A DNA stretch of 64,000 bases from Acanthosepion lycidas (lineage: Eukaryota > Mollusca > Cephalopoda > Sepiida > Sepiidae): contig OZ010580.1 of NCBI GenBank assembly GCA_963932145.1, positions 2,920,634 through 2,984,633 of the forward strand, written 5' to 3'. This document shows, piece after piece, positions 1 through 11,929 of this stretch. Each line of letters begins with the position of its first letter. Position 1 is the first letter of the stretch. The notes below the pieces were generated by a model. It did no database searches, was not told the DNA's origin, and worked only from the letters and a program-made list of their open reading frames with translations. The translations under genes and the position numbers were made by a program.

Positions 1-310
1 GTATCTTCCTCTTTTCTTACCCAATTTCCGATCTAAATCTGTACAGATCTCTGTTCATTAGAACCATAATGAAAAACTAAGTTATGTACTTTGTCCGATG
101 GAGTTTGTTTGCATTTGTACCTGGCTTCTGTGACGTCACTATGAAAAATATGTTGAGATCTTCCAGTATATCACCAGTGTCGTATATTTCATTGATTATT
201 TCTATAATTTTATTAATCCTGGAATTGTCTAAGATGGACTTGATCTTTATTTCAATCCCATCTGATCCTGTTGCTTTGTTTGCGTTCATCTTATAAAGTG
301 TCGATAACTA
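1..310 (-). pseudogene. LINE (RTE/CR1-like) reverse transcriptase fragment
   Basis: Read on the minus strand from about 290 down, this encodes a stretch resembling the start of a LINE reverse transcriptase domain: NKATGSDGIEIKI, then INEIYDTGDILEDL, then QKPGTN. It corresponds to the usual NKATGPDG...PED...KKPG block. The similarity continues past a stop at about 77 (MNRDLYRFRSKLGKK, like the MNR-R-R-IG-EQ block), so the copy is broken and runs off the left window edge. The same family is seen again at 18.5-19.9 kb and 60.8-61.3 kb, also on the minus strand. I recognise the family from its motifs; no database search was run. Confidence 0.7.
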
Positions 311-1225
311 TTCTGATATAAATAAATGAATAACTTTTTTTGACAGCCGATGGAGAGACACATTTCTTTATGTGTATCATATATTTAAGGGAAAAAAACA
401 GGTATTCCGAATAATTCTTTCAGAGCGGGAAATTGCAACACGCAATAAATCATCGCTATTGTTGTTATTATTATTACAAATATTATGTTGTACGATTGAA
501 GGAGACGGACAATACGTAGATATAAAATAATGGAAACAGTTTTGAGGAGATATGAAAGCTTGTTTTGTCTCGATCTGCATATATGCATAAAAACAATGCG
601 AAGCGAGAGTCAACAGGAGCCATGTCGTTATATCACTTGCAAATCATATCATTCGGTTTTCCCTGGGAAATATCGAAGAAATAGAATATTGAGTATTATT
701 TCGTAGCTAGTCATTTCTTAAATTGATCACCTCAGGTCGCCTCTTAGGGCAATGTCAAATAAAAGATGTGATATACTGGATCAATTCTTTGATGCAATCT
801 TATATACGAATGCATAAACCCTCTGCTAAAGTTTTGCAAAAAAACTAAATAACACAAAGCCTCATACAACGCCGCTATTTTTATAACAAATATAAGAATT
901 CTAGTTATCGTTAAGCCCAGTCTCATTAGGAGATGTATTGATCTGTGGCTATGGTTGGCGAAGGTGATTCAACTGATGAACATTTCGGAAAGCCACTTCT
1001 CCTCTACACGGTTTCATCCGGTATGGAGCGGGAATATTGTTTTAATTTATTAATTTGATTTACAGTGTAGTAATTTCTCAAAGGTTACCAGTGATATTCA
1101 GAAATATCTAGACTGCTCACGTAACCTTGTTTAAGATTCTTTTTATATTCACCCTCTTTTGATATATGAATCAGGCAATCTATCACATACAAATATATAA
1201 GTACATGTCTTAATAAGACTGTTAG
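311..1225. other. No gene seen
   Basis: AT-rich sequence with only short chance reading frames. I see no splice-bounded exon, repeat array or transposon motif here. Confidence 0.5.
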
Positions 1226-1373
1226 CGTAACCTTGTTTAAGAAATACAGCGTGGAATGGGTAAGTTGTCGCTATTTTATATTTTTAGTTTCGCGCATGCG
1301 CGTTGTTTTTGATTTTGTCGACTGCACAGTATAGAAGAGTCAGTTAGGCACCGTCTGTGAGAGAAAAAGCACC

Positions 1374-1935
1374 ATGACGCAACTCACTCCGCTAGAAATT
1401 TAGAAACTGCATGCAGTACTGCTTGGAATTCGTGGCGGAACTCCAATACGAACATTTCACAGTGTGTGGGTGTCAATGTGAAGACAGTGCAAAAACTTCG
1501 AAAAGAATTGGATGAATCTAATGATAATTAAGGTGTGTATGAAGTGATCACTAACGATGGCAACGTTATGCCTCCATTCATTTTCCCACAGCTTCCCTGG
1601 ATCAAAAGGGTGGCTGCTGGAAGACCCTATATCTGGCAACAGGTCTCAGCACCATGCCACATAAGCAGAACAGACAATTTCTACAACCAGATCGACCGTT
1701 ACATCTGGCCACCTAAATCCCCAGACAGCAACCCCTTTGATCATTATGTTTGGGGCGCAGTTGAGCGAGAGAGCAACAAAACTCCTTGTAACACCAAAGA
1801 CGAAGTGAAGGCAAGGATTATGACAGCATTCACCAACTTAAACACGGAGACCGTCCAGAAGAGTTGCAGGAGACTCCGAAGTGTCTACATGCCATGGTTG
1901 AAATCAATGGCGATTTTATTGAATATACTCTTTAG
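1374..1935 (+). pseudogene. Mariner/Tc1-type transposase remnant
   Basis: A start (MTQLTPLE) is followed by a helix-turn-helix-like stretch with a stop (NVSMKTVQKLRKELDE), then a jump directly into the C-terminal half: MPPFIFP, LPWIKRVAAGRPYIWQQ, SAPCH, IWPPKSPDSNPFDHYVWG, ending GDFIEYTL-stop in a shifted frame. These blocks are typical of IS630/Tc1/mariner DDE/D transposases. The middle, with the first catalytic Asp, is deleted; the second Asp (expected in QQDSAPCH) is Val here; the third Asp in SPDSNP is present. The copy is therefore inactive. It is about 190 codons against roughly 340 for an intact gene. Terminal inverted repeats were not resolved. Confidence 0.8.
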
Positions 1936-2232
1936 TATTTCAAGTTATATTTGTGTCATTTTGGTAAATGTATCTATTAAAGTGACATGTCAGCGTTATT
2001 TTCATTTTTGCGTAATTTAGACGCCAATCTATCCATCGCACTCTGTCTATTACATTCACAATGAACAAAGATTCTTGTTGGTTTCCCTCCATTCTCGATT
2101 ATAAAATCGACAAAATTATTTGATGAAATTGGTGCGAAACTGTTGTAGTGTCCTCCCTCTAAAGAGTCTATGTTGGACTCTTCCGCCTACTATAAGATTA
2201 GGAAGAGAGAAGGCCTTGAGGAAACGTTCGAC

Positions 2233-2425
2233 CAGATTGTTCATCTGTCGAACTTTCTACATCAGCAGAGAGGAATCCGGACGAGGCTTTGGTAAACTTA
2301 GCCTTGTGCCACATACACCCCTCGTGGGAGACTGTTAATTATTAACAGTCGCACAGATTGTTCATCTGTCGAACTCTCTGCCTTGAGCGGAAAGGAACCC
2401 GGACGAGGCTTTGCTGAAGGGCAAA
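2233..2425. repeat. Diverged direct repeat pair, about 65 bp
   Basis: Two segments starting at about 2233 and 2353 share CAGATTGTTCATCTGTCGAA and GGACGAGGCTTTG with interspersed differences. Between them is a short inverted repeat around GACTGTTAATTATTAACAGTC. It may be a piece of a retrotransposon end; the family was not recognised. Confidence 0.55.
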
Positions 2426-2540
2426 GTTTCGTCCAGGGAGGTAGACAGGCCCTGAACCCGTTTATACAGGTTCTAAGGTAATATTTTTGGCCGAGCCTAC
2501 AGGCTTGGAGAACCCACGGTAAACTCGGCTGCATTTATAT

Positions 2541-3810
2541 TTAGATAAGGAAATATATTTATATTAAAACATATTTCTGTTAAAATTTTTCAGAGAAATA
2601 TTTTGATGAATGAATATAATTATCGATGTAATTAGTACAGGAGTTGTAATTAAACTTCCAAAAGGAATTGTGTTTCTCTCAGTCGTTTCAATTGGTTTCA
2701 TCATTAATTTTTTAAAGAACTGAAAAGATTTTTCAATATCCAATATTTCCATTTCTAAATATTGGATGATAATATTTTTTTTACTATCAGACTATTCTCG
2801 AACTCTTCTTTTTGAACTGAATAAAATTCGTTTGAATTGATTTCAATAGATTTCCAGATAACGATCTAATATCAGTAACGTTAAAAGACATGAGAATATG
2901 TATAGAGCGAATTTAAAAGATATCGAAATTGATTCAGTTTATTTTTCAATTTTTCTTCCTGAACATTTTTTCTTGTTACTTTATTTAGAAGCACAGAAAA
3001 TCAACAGACATTTTAGACGCACCCACTCTTTCAAGGGAGGATATTAAGAAAAATATAGTTCCTGAAACTTTATCCATTTTCCCTGGGAAGTTGAAAGTAC
3101 TTTTATTTGTATACGGTTCGATCCAATATTCGTCATTGAATTATCTGTAGTGGAATGAGATTATATTTAAAATTAATTATATATAAGGACAATGAATAAT
3201 TTATAACAATGGAACTTTTTCATACTTTAGAGCTTCATCAAACTAAATGAACTTTTTTTTGTAATTATATATGCTAGGAAGGAGTGAGCGATACAAAACG
3301 CAAACGTTGTTTATTACTCTGCATGGGTAGGAGACACTAAAATTTTTGGAACGATAAAATATTTAAATTTTTAAATTCATTGTCCCAAGCGCTTTCGGCC
3401 ACTTCTTTAGACATTTCTATTTGTTTTACTGTTCTTAGTTTCTTTTCATGTTTTGTCTGTGTGAATGTATAATTTGTAAATTATAGTAGTAGCGATTCCG
3501 AGCCCTCGTGTGTTGGGTATAGCAGAAATTCGAGTGGGCAATGTTTTAGTTTCAAAAGACTTTCAGCACTCCATTACCATTGTTAAACAAGCTAAGGTCG
3601 ATGATGGGTCAATGCTGTTTGATTTCCAAGTCCCTCACTTATGACGGAAATTTGGTTTACAAATGACTCTAGTGTTATTGATTAATATCTTAAATAAATG
3701 CGTCTGATTCATAATTAATTTCCGTATTTGTTTATTAACTTTATTCAATTATTTTCTTAAAAAAATACAGTACAATTACATTTTATTCAGTTACATATTC
3801 ATCATTCCGC
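2541..3810. other. No gene seen
   Basis: AT-rich sequence without a supported gene. A few short inverted and A/T-homopolymer tracts are present. Confidence 0.45.
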
Positions 3811-3819
3811 TGAGTAAAA

Positions 3820-4447
3820 TTCTGCAAGTTTTGTAAGGTAAGATGAATATGGTTAGAACGAACCAACCAAATTCCAAAATGTTTCTCTATATTCTTCTTG
3901 CTTTCTGCTGCCTTGCATTGTCATGGAAAATGACAACATTTTCTTTTACACAAGAACATCTCGCATTATGACCAGACGTTTGTGGCTACATTGCAGCTGC
4001 TGGATGTATAAATGCGCATTTAGTGTTTCCTTGCGCTTTAAGAACTCTAACTGAATAATAACCCTCACATCGCTTTTGGTGTCGGTTATGGAAATTTATC
4101 TTTGTCAATCCACGGTCCTTTTGGATTGAACATTGCTGTGTGGATCCCATTTTTCACCTCCGATTATGATATATTTCAAGAACGATGAGTTAGTATAAGA
4201 CATTCGTCATTACAATTCGTTCCTCTAGAGAACAGCCCGAGTTTTGACCAGACGTTTATGGCCACTTTGCAGCTGCTGGATGTATAAATGCGCATTTAGT
4301 GTTTCATTGTGCTTTAAGAATTCTAACTGAATAACACTATTATCGCACCACACGCTCAATAATACTTTTTTCCGATGCATCTCAGCTTTTGGTACCGGTT
4401 GTGGAGATTTATCTTTGTCACTCCACGATCTTTTGGGATTGAACATT
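3820..4447 (-). pseudogene. Mariner (mos1-like) transposase remnant with internal duplication
   Basis: On the minus strand from 4446 the frame reads KRSWSDKDKSPQPVPKAEMHRKKVLLSVWCD and then LEFLKHNETLNAHLYIQQL. This matches the central mariner block (W-D-G-P-P-P-K-KV-L-VWWD...N-T-A-Y--QL). Farther along (3800-3960) FHDNAR, the second catalytic Asp motif, and a degraded GW-VL block follow. The segment 4246-4447 is repeated in diverged form at 3968-4135, in the same orientation, so part of the transposase is present twice. Stops and frameshifts make it inactive. Confidence 0.75.
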
Positions 4448-4691
4448 GCTTATGACTCAAACTAATATATAACTTATTTTATGTGCCCTGTTTGTAATTT
4501 TCAGTTAGGCTCGTCTTTTCAGCATCCCCCCACCCCTCGGTACTTATATATTCAGTCAATTTTAGTCTTTCTTTGTTTCTAACGAAATCTTGTTTCTTCA
4601 TACTTTGCTTAACTTTGGGAAGGCATCTTTTGCTACCTCAATGAAACTTTGGATTTCAGTGTCGCAGTTTCCTTCTTCTATTAGAAAACTT

Positions 4692-4693
<2 letters not shown>

Positions 4694-4761
<68 letters not shown>

Positions 4762-4768
4762 TGTGTGT
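4694..4768. repeat. (TA)n(TG)n microsatellite
   Basis: Uninterrupted TA dinucleotides pass directly into TG dinucleotides with one CG interruption. Confidence 0.97.
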
Positions 4769-5039
4769 GGTATTCTCAGCAACCTGCTGTAAAACCACAT
4801 TTTGTCTCTTCATCTATGAGGAACATTCACTGCTATAGAGAAAAACTGATAGTTAAGCAGTCTTTCTTTGTTTCTAACGAAATCTTGTTTCTTTTTACTT
4901 TGCTTAGCTTTTGGAAGGCTTCATTCGATATTCTGATGCTAATTTCTTAAAAACACCACATTTCAATTGTCATTTAATCAGTAATTATTTAACGATATCT
5001 ATGAACTAACGATGAACTATAATAAAAAAAAATATTTAC

Positions 5040-6186
5040 CCCTTAACTTCTCCATCACTCAATCTCTCACACAAGTGGTTGACTTTCCCATGCGTTTTCA
5101 CATTAATCCTAACAAAAACACCCTCTCTTCTTGATCTCTATTTTATCTCTATTCCTGACGACGTACTACGCAGTTCTGTCGTCTTGGCAATTCTGATCAC
5201 GCTGTAAGCATCACCTCCCGCTCCCACACACCGCCATGACCCTCCTACCAACAGAATATCTTTCTGCTGTCTACGAGCAGATTAGGACTCATTCTGTGAT
5301 TTCCTTCGAGACGTCACTTGGAATGTGGTTTTTAATGACCCCATTCAGAAATACGCGGATGAGGATGAACGCTGGCATTGATGCCTTCATTCCAGTTAGG
5401 AAATACAAGACGTCCATCTCCCTGGTTCTCTCCTTCTTGCTCAGCTGCTATAGCCCAGAGGAATCAATTCTTCCGACTGGGCCAGAGCGACAAGTCCGGT
5501 TACAACTGCTGTCTCTTTGTTTCTGCTCGTAACGGATGCGAGCGTGTCCTCAATGGAGTCAAATCACCGTTTCCTGACAGAATGAATCAGTGTATACTAT
5601 CTAGCATGTTCGGTTCAAGAGATTATTGGCAGCTCTGCAAGAGCGTGCTGAACAATCTCTCCTCTATTCAACTAATTCGAAGTCCTGACATCCACAGGCT
5701 GATAAGGCTGAATGCTCGGAAATTATCATCTATCTCAACACTCGACTCGTCCAGAGTACCCACACCTGATTTCCTCCCTAGAACTGATGCATTACATAAA
5801 CCGGTCGCCGATCTTGGGCATCATTTCTAAATTAGGTCCCCCATAAGGGAAGTGGAGGTGATGGAATACCATTTGTGTTCCTAAAGAAATGTGCTTCTGA
5901 GTTTTCTCCCAGTTCTCTCCAAACTATATAACTATTGCCTCAATACTTCCTGCTTTCCAGCTTATTGAAATTCCTCGTCTGTAGTTCCTGTTTTCAAGAA
6001 CTCTGGAGAACCCCCTGACCCATCAAACTACCGACCTATCAGTCTCCTACCGCTTTTCAGCAAAGTCATCGAGGCTTTAATCAATGCTGAAGTGATTAAT
6101 CATCTTACCTCCGAAGAACTACTCTCTGACAAACAATATGGATTCCACTTTGCCCAGTCTGCCGCTGACGTTCTTACGGCCATCAC

Positions 6187-6250
<64 letters not shown>

Positions 6251-6725
6251 GCCCTTGATAATAACGGCGAAGCTCGAGCGGTGGCTCTAAATATCTCGAA
6301 GGCGTTCGACAGGATTTGTCATGCTGTTCTTCTGTGTACGCTTCAGGGCTACGGTATTACGACTATTTGATTTAATCCAACCATTCATTTCAACTCGTGA
6401 AAAGAAGGTCGTTCCGAACTGGCATGTTTCCAGATCCTTTCTTATGAATTTGCGGGTCCCCCAAAGCTTTATCCTGGGTCCTACAGTGTTTCTGAACTTC
6501 ATCGATGAGTTTCCTGGTGTCATTAGATCCAAAGTAGGCATCTTTGCAGATGACGCTACCATTTATTCCTGTTTCAATAGTAAACCCGACAGCGCTAACA
6601 AAGCCAACGTGGCCGCTGCTTTCGAAAAGGACCTTCAATCAGTGGTTAACTGGGGCAGGAATTAGTTTGTAAATTTTAATGCTTCCAAAAACAAAGTACT
6701 CTCATTTGGCCACCACAGAGTTAAT
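5040..6725 (+). pseudogene. LINE (jockey/CR1-like) endonuclease-reverse transcriptase remnant
   Basis: Plus-strand fragments in successive frames follow LINE ORF2 order. The end of an APE endonuclease comes first (about 5050-5230: SLTQVVDFPMRF...LGNSDHAVSI). A linker follows (5378-5830: AGIDAFIP, PWFSPSCSAAIA, GSRDYWQLCKSVLN). Then the RT domain: NYRPISLLP (about 6030), LLSDKQYGF (about 6115), ALNISKAFDRICHAVLL (motif A, about 6280), LRVPQSFILGPTVF (the VPQGS block with Gly replaced), and the catalytic block FADDATIYS (about 6545). It ends near VNFNASK (6670). Several frameshifts and a (TA)n tract break it, so it cannot make protein. Confidence 0.85.
6189..6249. repeat. (TA)n microsatellite inside LINE RT
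   Basis: About 30 TA units interrupt the RT coding sequence between ITE and NALDNNGEA. LINE sequence continues on both sides, so the tract expanded within the element. Confidence 0.95.
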
Positions 6726-7280
6726 CTATTTTATTTTACTTATTTAATTAATCTCATTTTTTCGTATTCGTTCTTAGTCGTTCCTGTATTTTGAGATAAG
6801 TTTTCATCGTTTATTTAGCAATTTGTGTTTGTCTGATTATAGTTATCGTCTCCTCTAGACAGAGTTTACATTTTTTGAATTTATTGTTGTAGTATGATGC
6901 TTCTTTTTTATGGAATTTGTTTGTTTTTTTTTGTTGTTTTTTGTTTTTTTTTTGTTTTTTTTATTAATTTCGAAATGCTTAGAAAGCATTTTAATGTTCG
7001 CGCTTTTAATATTTGTAAAGGATGTTTTGTGTGCGTAATTTTTTTCTATTTCCAGGGTCGTTCTTACTCCTATGTATATTTTTCTTCGTTATCTACTGAT
7101 TTTACAGTGGCTTTGTATATTATACTGATTTACAAGCAATTACCGTTTAACGGACATTCGTTCTTTGCTTTGTAGTTACACTTATTAATATCAGCATCAG
7201 TTTTATCAGATTCTGAAATTAAGTATTTGCAAATCTTTTAGACTAATAAAGCTTTTTCTTGGGACACTTAGACGTGTTGT
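6726..7280. other. T-rich sequence, no gene seen
   Basis: Long T runs with interspersed G. The plus-strand reading frame at 6894-7175 is mostly Phe/Val/Leu from T-rich codons and shows no domain. Confidence 0.5.
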
Positions 7281-7284
7281 AATG

Positions 7285-7385
7285 ATTATTACGCTAGAAA
7301 GGTTGTGATTAGTGAGTTCGATTCTCACTGGATGCACCAAACTTACGTCCTTGTGCCACATCTAAGCTGCGCTTTAAAAAATCCC
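7285..7385 (+). repeat. Possible tRNA-derived SINE head
   Basis: The segment contains GAGTTCGATTCTCAC, a close match to a pol III box B (GGTTCGANTCC), preceded by a weak box A-like stretch. It is followed by GTGCCACATCTAAG, a non-tRNA body. A short retroposon is likely, but no second copy of the full unit was aligned. Confidence 0.4.
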
Positions 7386-8524
7386 TATCGCATGTCCCTC
7401 TATCAATCTTTCCACGAATGTCGAACTTTTTGCTAGCATAATGCCTTTCCTCTGTCGTGATGCCATATGCACAACTGTCTAGCTGTTTCCACCATCGTTA
7501 AAACTTTTCCTTTATAATACTTGTTCCTCTAACATCAGTTCTTTCTGTTTCCACTTTTTTTTTTACTACAATCATCCTTTCAATAATCAAATCTTTTCTC
7601 TCATCTCACGTACCTTCTACAAGACTTTTCCACTACTATCAAGCCGTTCTCTGCTAACGTCAAACCCTTTTCATTAACATAAAACCTTCATTCTATCCTT
7701 CCAGCACTTTTCCAGTCATAAAAACCTTTTCTCTACATTCAAGCCTTTTCCTTTTATCATCAACTCTTTTATCTTCAGGTTTCAATGTTGAAACCTTTGC
7801 AGTCCTAATCAGTACGAGTGGGAGTCTTTTTATACGCATATTTCATTCCATTTCTGTTTGGCCATATGTTGTGTTACACTTCGCTTAGACTTATAAATTA
7901 TCAAGATAACCTGCCCCCAACTAGCCAAATTATTATTATTTCACTGGCTAGATTCCTTTGTAAGATAATGTTCTCTGTGGATTGTGTTACTTCGCTTGTC
8001 GCTATGTGTACGAGAAATTAATAGTCGTTTCAGAGAATTCAGAACACCTAATTCGGCACTTTTGATTTCGTTTCTCTTGTGGGTGAGAACAGTTAATATT
8101 GTGATACTTAGGAATTTAGAAGTTACGACAGTTTGGTTAAATGTTCTGATAATGTAGACAGATATTTGTAAATAGCCGAAATTCATTGTTTGATTTGCTT
8201 TTACGGTATATGAGCCATTTTCATATTATTAAAATTCGAAACATATTTTCGATTGTAACAATAATTCTTCTTTTTTTTTGCAAGTAAATATTGCATTAAT
8301 ATTTTATTTTTATAACAATGATTTTTCAGACGGCACGTTTCACTATTTAACCCATAGATAGGGAAGGATATGGATTCATAGCTTTCGCAATGGTGGGTTC
8401 ATTCCCAACTAGATGTGTCATTGTTGTTGTGCTCTGTTAGTCAAAGTAAAGTGTTGCCTGATTTAGAAAATTATACTTTCGAGATTTTCCAAATTATTTT
8501 GGCTTCATGTAATTGATTACAGAT

Positions 8525-8700
8525 GGGATTGTTGTTGAGTGTTTAGAACGATTATTCTCAACTATAAGACTCGGGTTCGAATCTCACCATAGACGATTTG
8601 TCAGGTTCTGGAAGAGGCGATCCCATCGTGTGACACCTTGGGAAAAGTCCCTAAAAACACACCCCATCGTTTTACCTAAGCCTTATGAATGAAATTGTGC
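8525..8700 (+). repeat. tRNA-derived SINE-like element
   Basis: A tRNA-like 5' part (TGTTGAGTGTTTAGAACGAT, box A-like, then CGGGTTCGAATCTCACC, box B) is followed by a body with GTGACACCTTGGG and AAAAGTCCCTAA. The layout (box A, about 40 bp, box B, unrelated body) fits tRNA-derived SINEs, which are common in cephalopods. Confidence 0.55.
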
Positions 8701-9057
8701 AGACGAAATTGTTTGAAAGCCGTCGACAGTGGAGCTAGCCGGAAATCACAAAACCAAGGGTTTGTTCGTACTGGCTTTATTCAAACTGCTTATCCCGTCA
8801 GATTGGATTTCTCTCTCCCAGAAACAGTAACTAAAGTCCGTTCAGCACAATTTCAGCATAAACCACACATTGGTTCCGCGGGTGTTGGAGAAACACAAAT
8901 GTGCATGAGCAGGAGTCGGCAACAGGGATTGGCTCGCCGCTCTAGCAGCCATTCAGCCATTATTAGATTGAAATTTTGGACTGAATTTGATCCAAACTGA
9001 GTATCCTAATATGGCTCAAAAATATCTGTTTCGACGACTGTTGTTTTTGGGGATTTT

Positions 9058-9080
9058 TTTCGTTTTTTTTTTTTTTTTTT
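9058..9080. repeat. Poly(T) tract
   Basis: Near-continuous T run interrupted by one C, possibly the A tail of a minus-strand retroposon. Confidence 0.7.
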
Positions 9081-9608
9081 CGCAACGACCGATGCGAGTA
9101 CAGTGAATTCGATCCACAACGGTTGTACTAGAATTTTACCGAATTCTTGATTCAATTTAAGCATTGCTAATACGCACAACGTCTGCAGAGGGTTAGACAT
9201 TTTACTTAAGTAATTGGCCTATTGAACATTCTATACATATTCTATAAATTTCGCTTACTAATTCAAAAGATTGAATTTTTTTTCAAAATGTTGAACGATT
9301 CTTTGAAAATTAGAAGAATGGTATGGAAATCTTGTCATGGTCTTGGTGTGCGGGGGATGGATGGGTGAAAGAAGGCGTAGCGTATTGCCCAGGAGACTGA
9401 GGGACAATCCAATCATTTTTCTGGCCGACATTTCCATGATTTACGACCATGAAGACTATCAGTTGTACGGTCAAAGGGGTAAAAAGTGCATTTGCACGAC
9501 TTCATGGAAAATATGAAACATTGCTTGAGTTATTTTCGGTAAAATAATATGATAGAAGTACTTCAATTTGTGTTTTCTACATAAAAAAAATGTCCAGTCG
9601 CGCGCGTA

Positions 9609-9632
9609 CGCACACACACACACACACACACA
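9609..9632. repeat. (CA)n microsatellite
   Basis: Short CA dinucleotide run. Confidence 0.95.
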
Positions 9633-9794
9633 TTAACTTATGAAAAGAAAAAGAGAGTAGGATAGTTTCGTATCTGTCGAGAACATTTGCCTCTAAGAAT
9701 AATATAAAGTCCTTCAATCTTTTAATGAAATACGTATATAGGCTATGCTCATATACTTAGATATATAGATAGATACTAACAAACTTAAATAGAT

Positions 9795-9801
9795 ATACAG
9801 T

Positions 9802-9836
<35 letters not shown>

Positions 9837-9837
9837 T
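9795..9837. repeat. (GATA)n microsatellite
   Basis: About ten GATA tetranucleotide units, one of several such tracts in the window. Confidence 0.95.
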
Positions 9838-9839
9838 AA

Positions 9840-10770
9840 CTCAGGACTACCCAAAAATACGCGATAGTTAAGTTTTAACATGATTTTTTTAAAATGTAAA
9901 ATCTTTCTTGAAGTTTTTATTTTAGTTTTAATCTCAAGCTAATAGATTAAATTTAATATTTCCAATAAGCAAAATACTTTACTGTATTTCAAAAAATAAT
10001 TTAAATTGAATGAAAGGAGTTTTTTTTTTTTGTTTTTTTTGCTAGCTGATTAGCGTCATTTTTTAGTCGTCTTTCATCGCAATGCAGTCCTCTTTATTAA
10101 AAAAAATCTTCCAAAAATAAAATATACTTTTCTGAAACTTTATTTGAGGAATATTAGCTGATTTAAAAGTATAGTTAATCTTCCTTAAAACAAATATTAT
10201 TTACTGTAAGTCTAAAATATTGCAGAAATTCATTTTTAACCCAACAGTAGCTGTTTTGATCTGTTGACAGCCTGATGACAGATCTAATCTTGTTCTAAGG
10301 AGAATTTATCTGTGAAATATAATTTAAGAAAATGATGTGATAGACATTTTTATATAATTTCTAATTACTCAGTAATCTTTAAAAAAAAAAAATAGGAAAA
10401 TATTCTCCGTAATGCATTGTTTTATTGAATTTTTGAAATATTGACTTTAAATTTTCTACATTTATCGAACTTATTTTCTGATAATGTCGTGTATGGTCAA
10501 CCGTAATTACAAAAATGATCACAATTATATGAAAAAAAATTCAAAATTCTTTTAAATATATTAATGTTTGATGATTCGTATTAAGCTTCTATATTTATAA
10601 TTACTAAATATAGTTTTTACCTAATAATGATTTTATCTAAAAGGCTAAAATTAATACAGAATTTTGAAAGATTTTGCTTGAGTATTAACGAATAGGATTA
10701 GTAAATTCGAAATCCGTGTTTAAAAAATCCAAAAGGCAACAGTTCAGCAGGCAAATTAGTACCAAAAATT
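9840..10770. other. AT-rich sequence, no gene seen
   Basis: High A+T with homopolymer runs at about 10021 and 10380. No coding pattern is supported. Confidence 0.5.
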
Positions 10771-10989
10771 CAACTTTCCACTTGCAACAGACGAAATGCA
10801 CTGACGTTACACTTCACCCCCGCCCCTAACACAAAGGGTAACACCCGGTGACAGGCGTCTTTAATCTTGAGCTTCTCCGGGGCGGGACGATTACTGAAGG
10901 AGATGAATAGGAGTTCTCTGGTTTAACAACCTCACGCACAGCCTTTACTATCTGAAGTGGTACTGGCCGAACGGAACGGACAAAACATG

Positions 10990-11215
10990 GACATGCTAAC
11001 GGCTAATGAAAAGGCTCTCAGGTGTCGAAAACATAAGACTCCCTGTGAAAAACGGTAACCCCGTCACTGTCAGTGTCTTGGTCGGAGACAGCACGTTATT
11101 GAGATTTGACCTGCTCCTTGGGATGGATGCTATTAATTAGCTGGGCGGAGTACTCATCACAGAGTCGCGGGTGAAAGTCCAGTTTTCTAGTCCGCCTCTC
11201 TGTGCTACCTTTACA
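10990..11215 (+). pseudogene. LTR retrotransposon protease-like fragment
   Basis: A plus-strand frame reads VTVSVLVGDSTLLRFDLLLGMDAI, a stop, LGGVLITE. This resembles the second half of retropepsin domains in gypsy-type elements, where a V-V-G...FD-LLGMDAI--LGGV pattern is common. The catalytic DSG/DTG half was not found upstream and the frame is broken. The surrounding 10780-11250 is more GC-rich than its neighbours, consistent with a mobile-element origin. Assignment rests on motif memory only. Confidence 0.45.
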
Positions 11216-11254
11216 GTGGCCCGGGTAGAAATTATCAGGTTCTCCATTGTACAC

Positions 11255-11920
11255 GTAACTTTGTGTCACATCTAGTCCTCAGTTGGGCGACCGGTAAATA
11301 CCAGTCAGTCGCAGTCTGCCTTAAGCTTGCGATAAGACATGAACTCTTTTTTCGGACAGAGACTAACAAGACCTCCGTCTTCGGGCGGAGGATGACTCAG
11401 TCGGTATTCAGTCTTCGGATAGAGACTCGGCTGAGAAAAACAGACCAGTACTGTACCCGATCCCGCTTTTGTTTGGGATGAATAAATTTTGACACAAATT
11501 CTTGAGAGTATACACCGAATCCCAATACACCGACAGTCATGTCACCGGCAGAATTAATGATCGCAAGAAAAATTAAATCGGTGTTCGACAAGTTGTTACC
11601 AGTTTAAAAAAGAATAAAGAATGGATAACAAAAAAGGCACAACCTTTTTCAAAATTGACGAAAAAGCGTTCTTCAGATTATATAAAAAGGAAAAGAAATG
11701 TAGTAAGATGGTGTAATAAGGTTACGAATTGGTAAAGTTTTCTGTCTTCGGATTGAGACTCACCTGAGAAAAACAGTCAATGCAAAGTGCCCGATCCCAC
11801 GATTGCGGGGGCTGGGTAAATTTTGATCTTTGGCTCCACCTTGTGTCACATCTGTCTCAGTGGAGAGACTGAGTAAATACCAGTCCGTTGGAATCAGTCA
11901 AGTGTTCGTTAATATTTACA
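11255..11920. repeat. Diverged direct repeats around a retroelement scrap
   Basis: Sequence with TTTGTGTCACATCT, GTAAATACCAGTC, TGAGAAAAACAG and CCCGATCCC occurs at 11258-11480 and again, in changed order and diverged, at 11745-11920. The pieces may be LTR or untranslated parts of the element at 10.99 kb. No clean LTR boundary (TG...CA) was found. Confidence 0.45.
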
Positions 11921-11929
11921 GATTATAAT

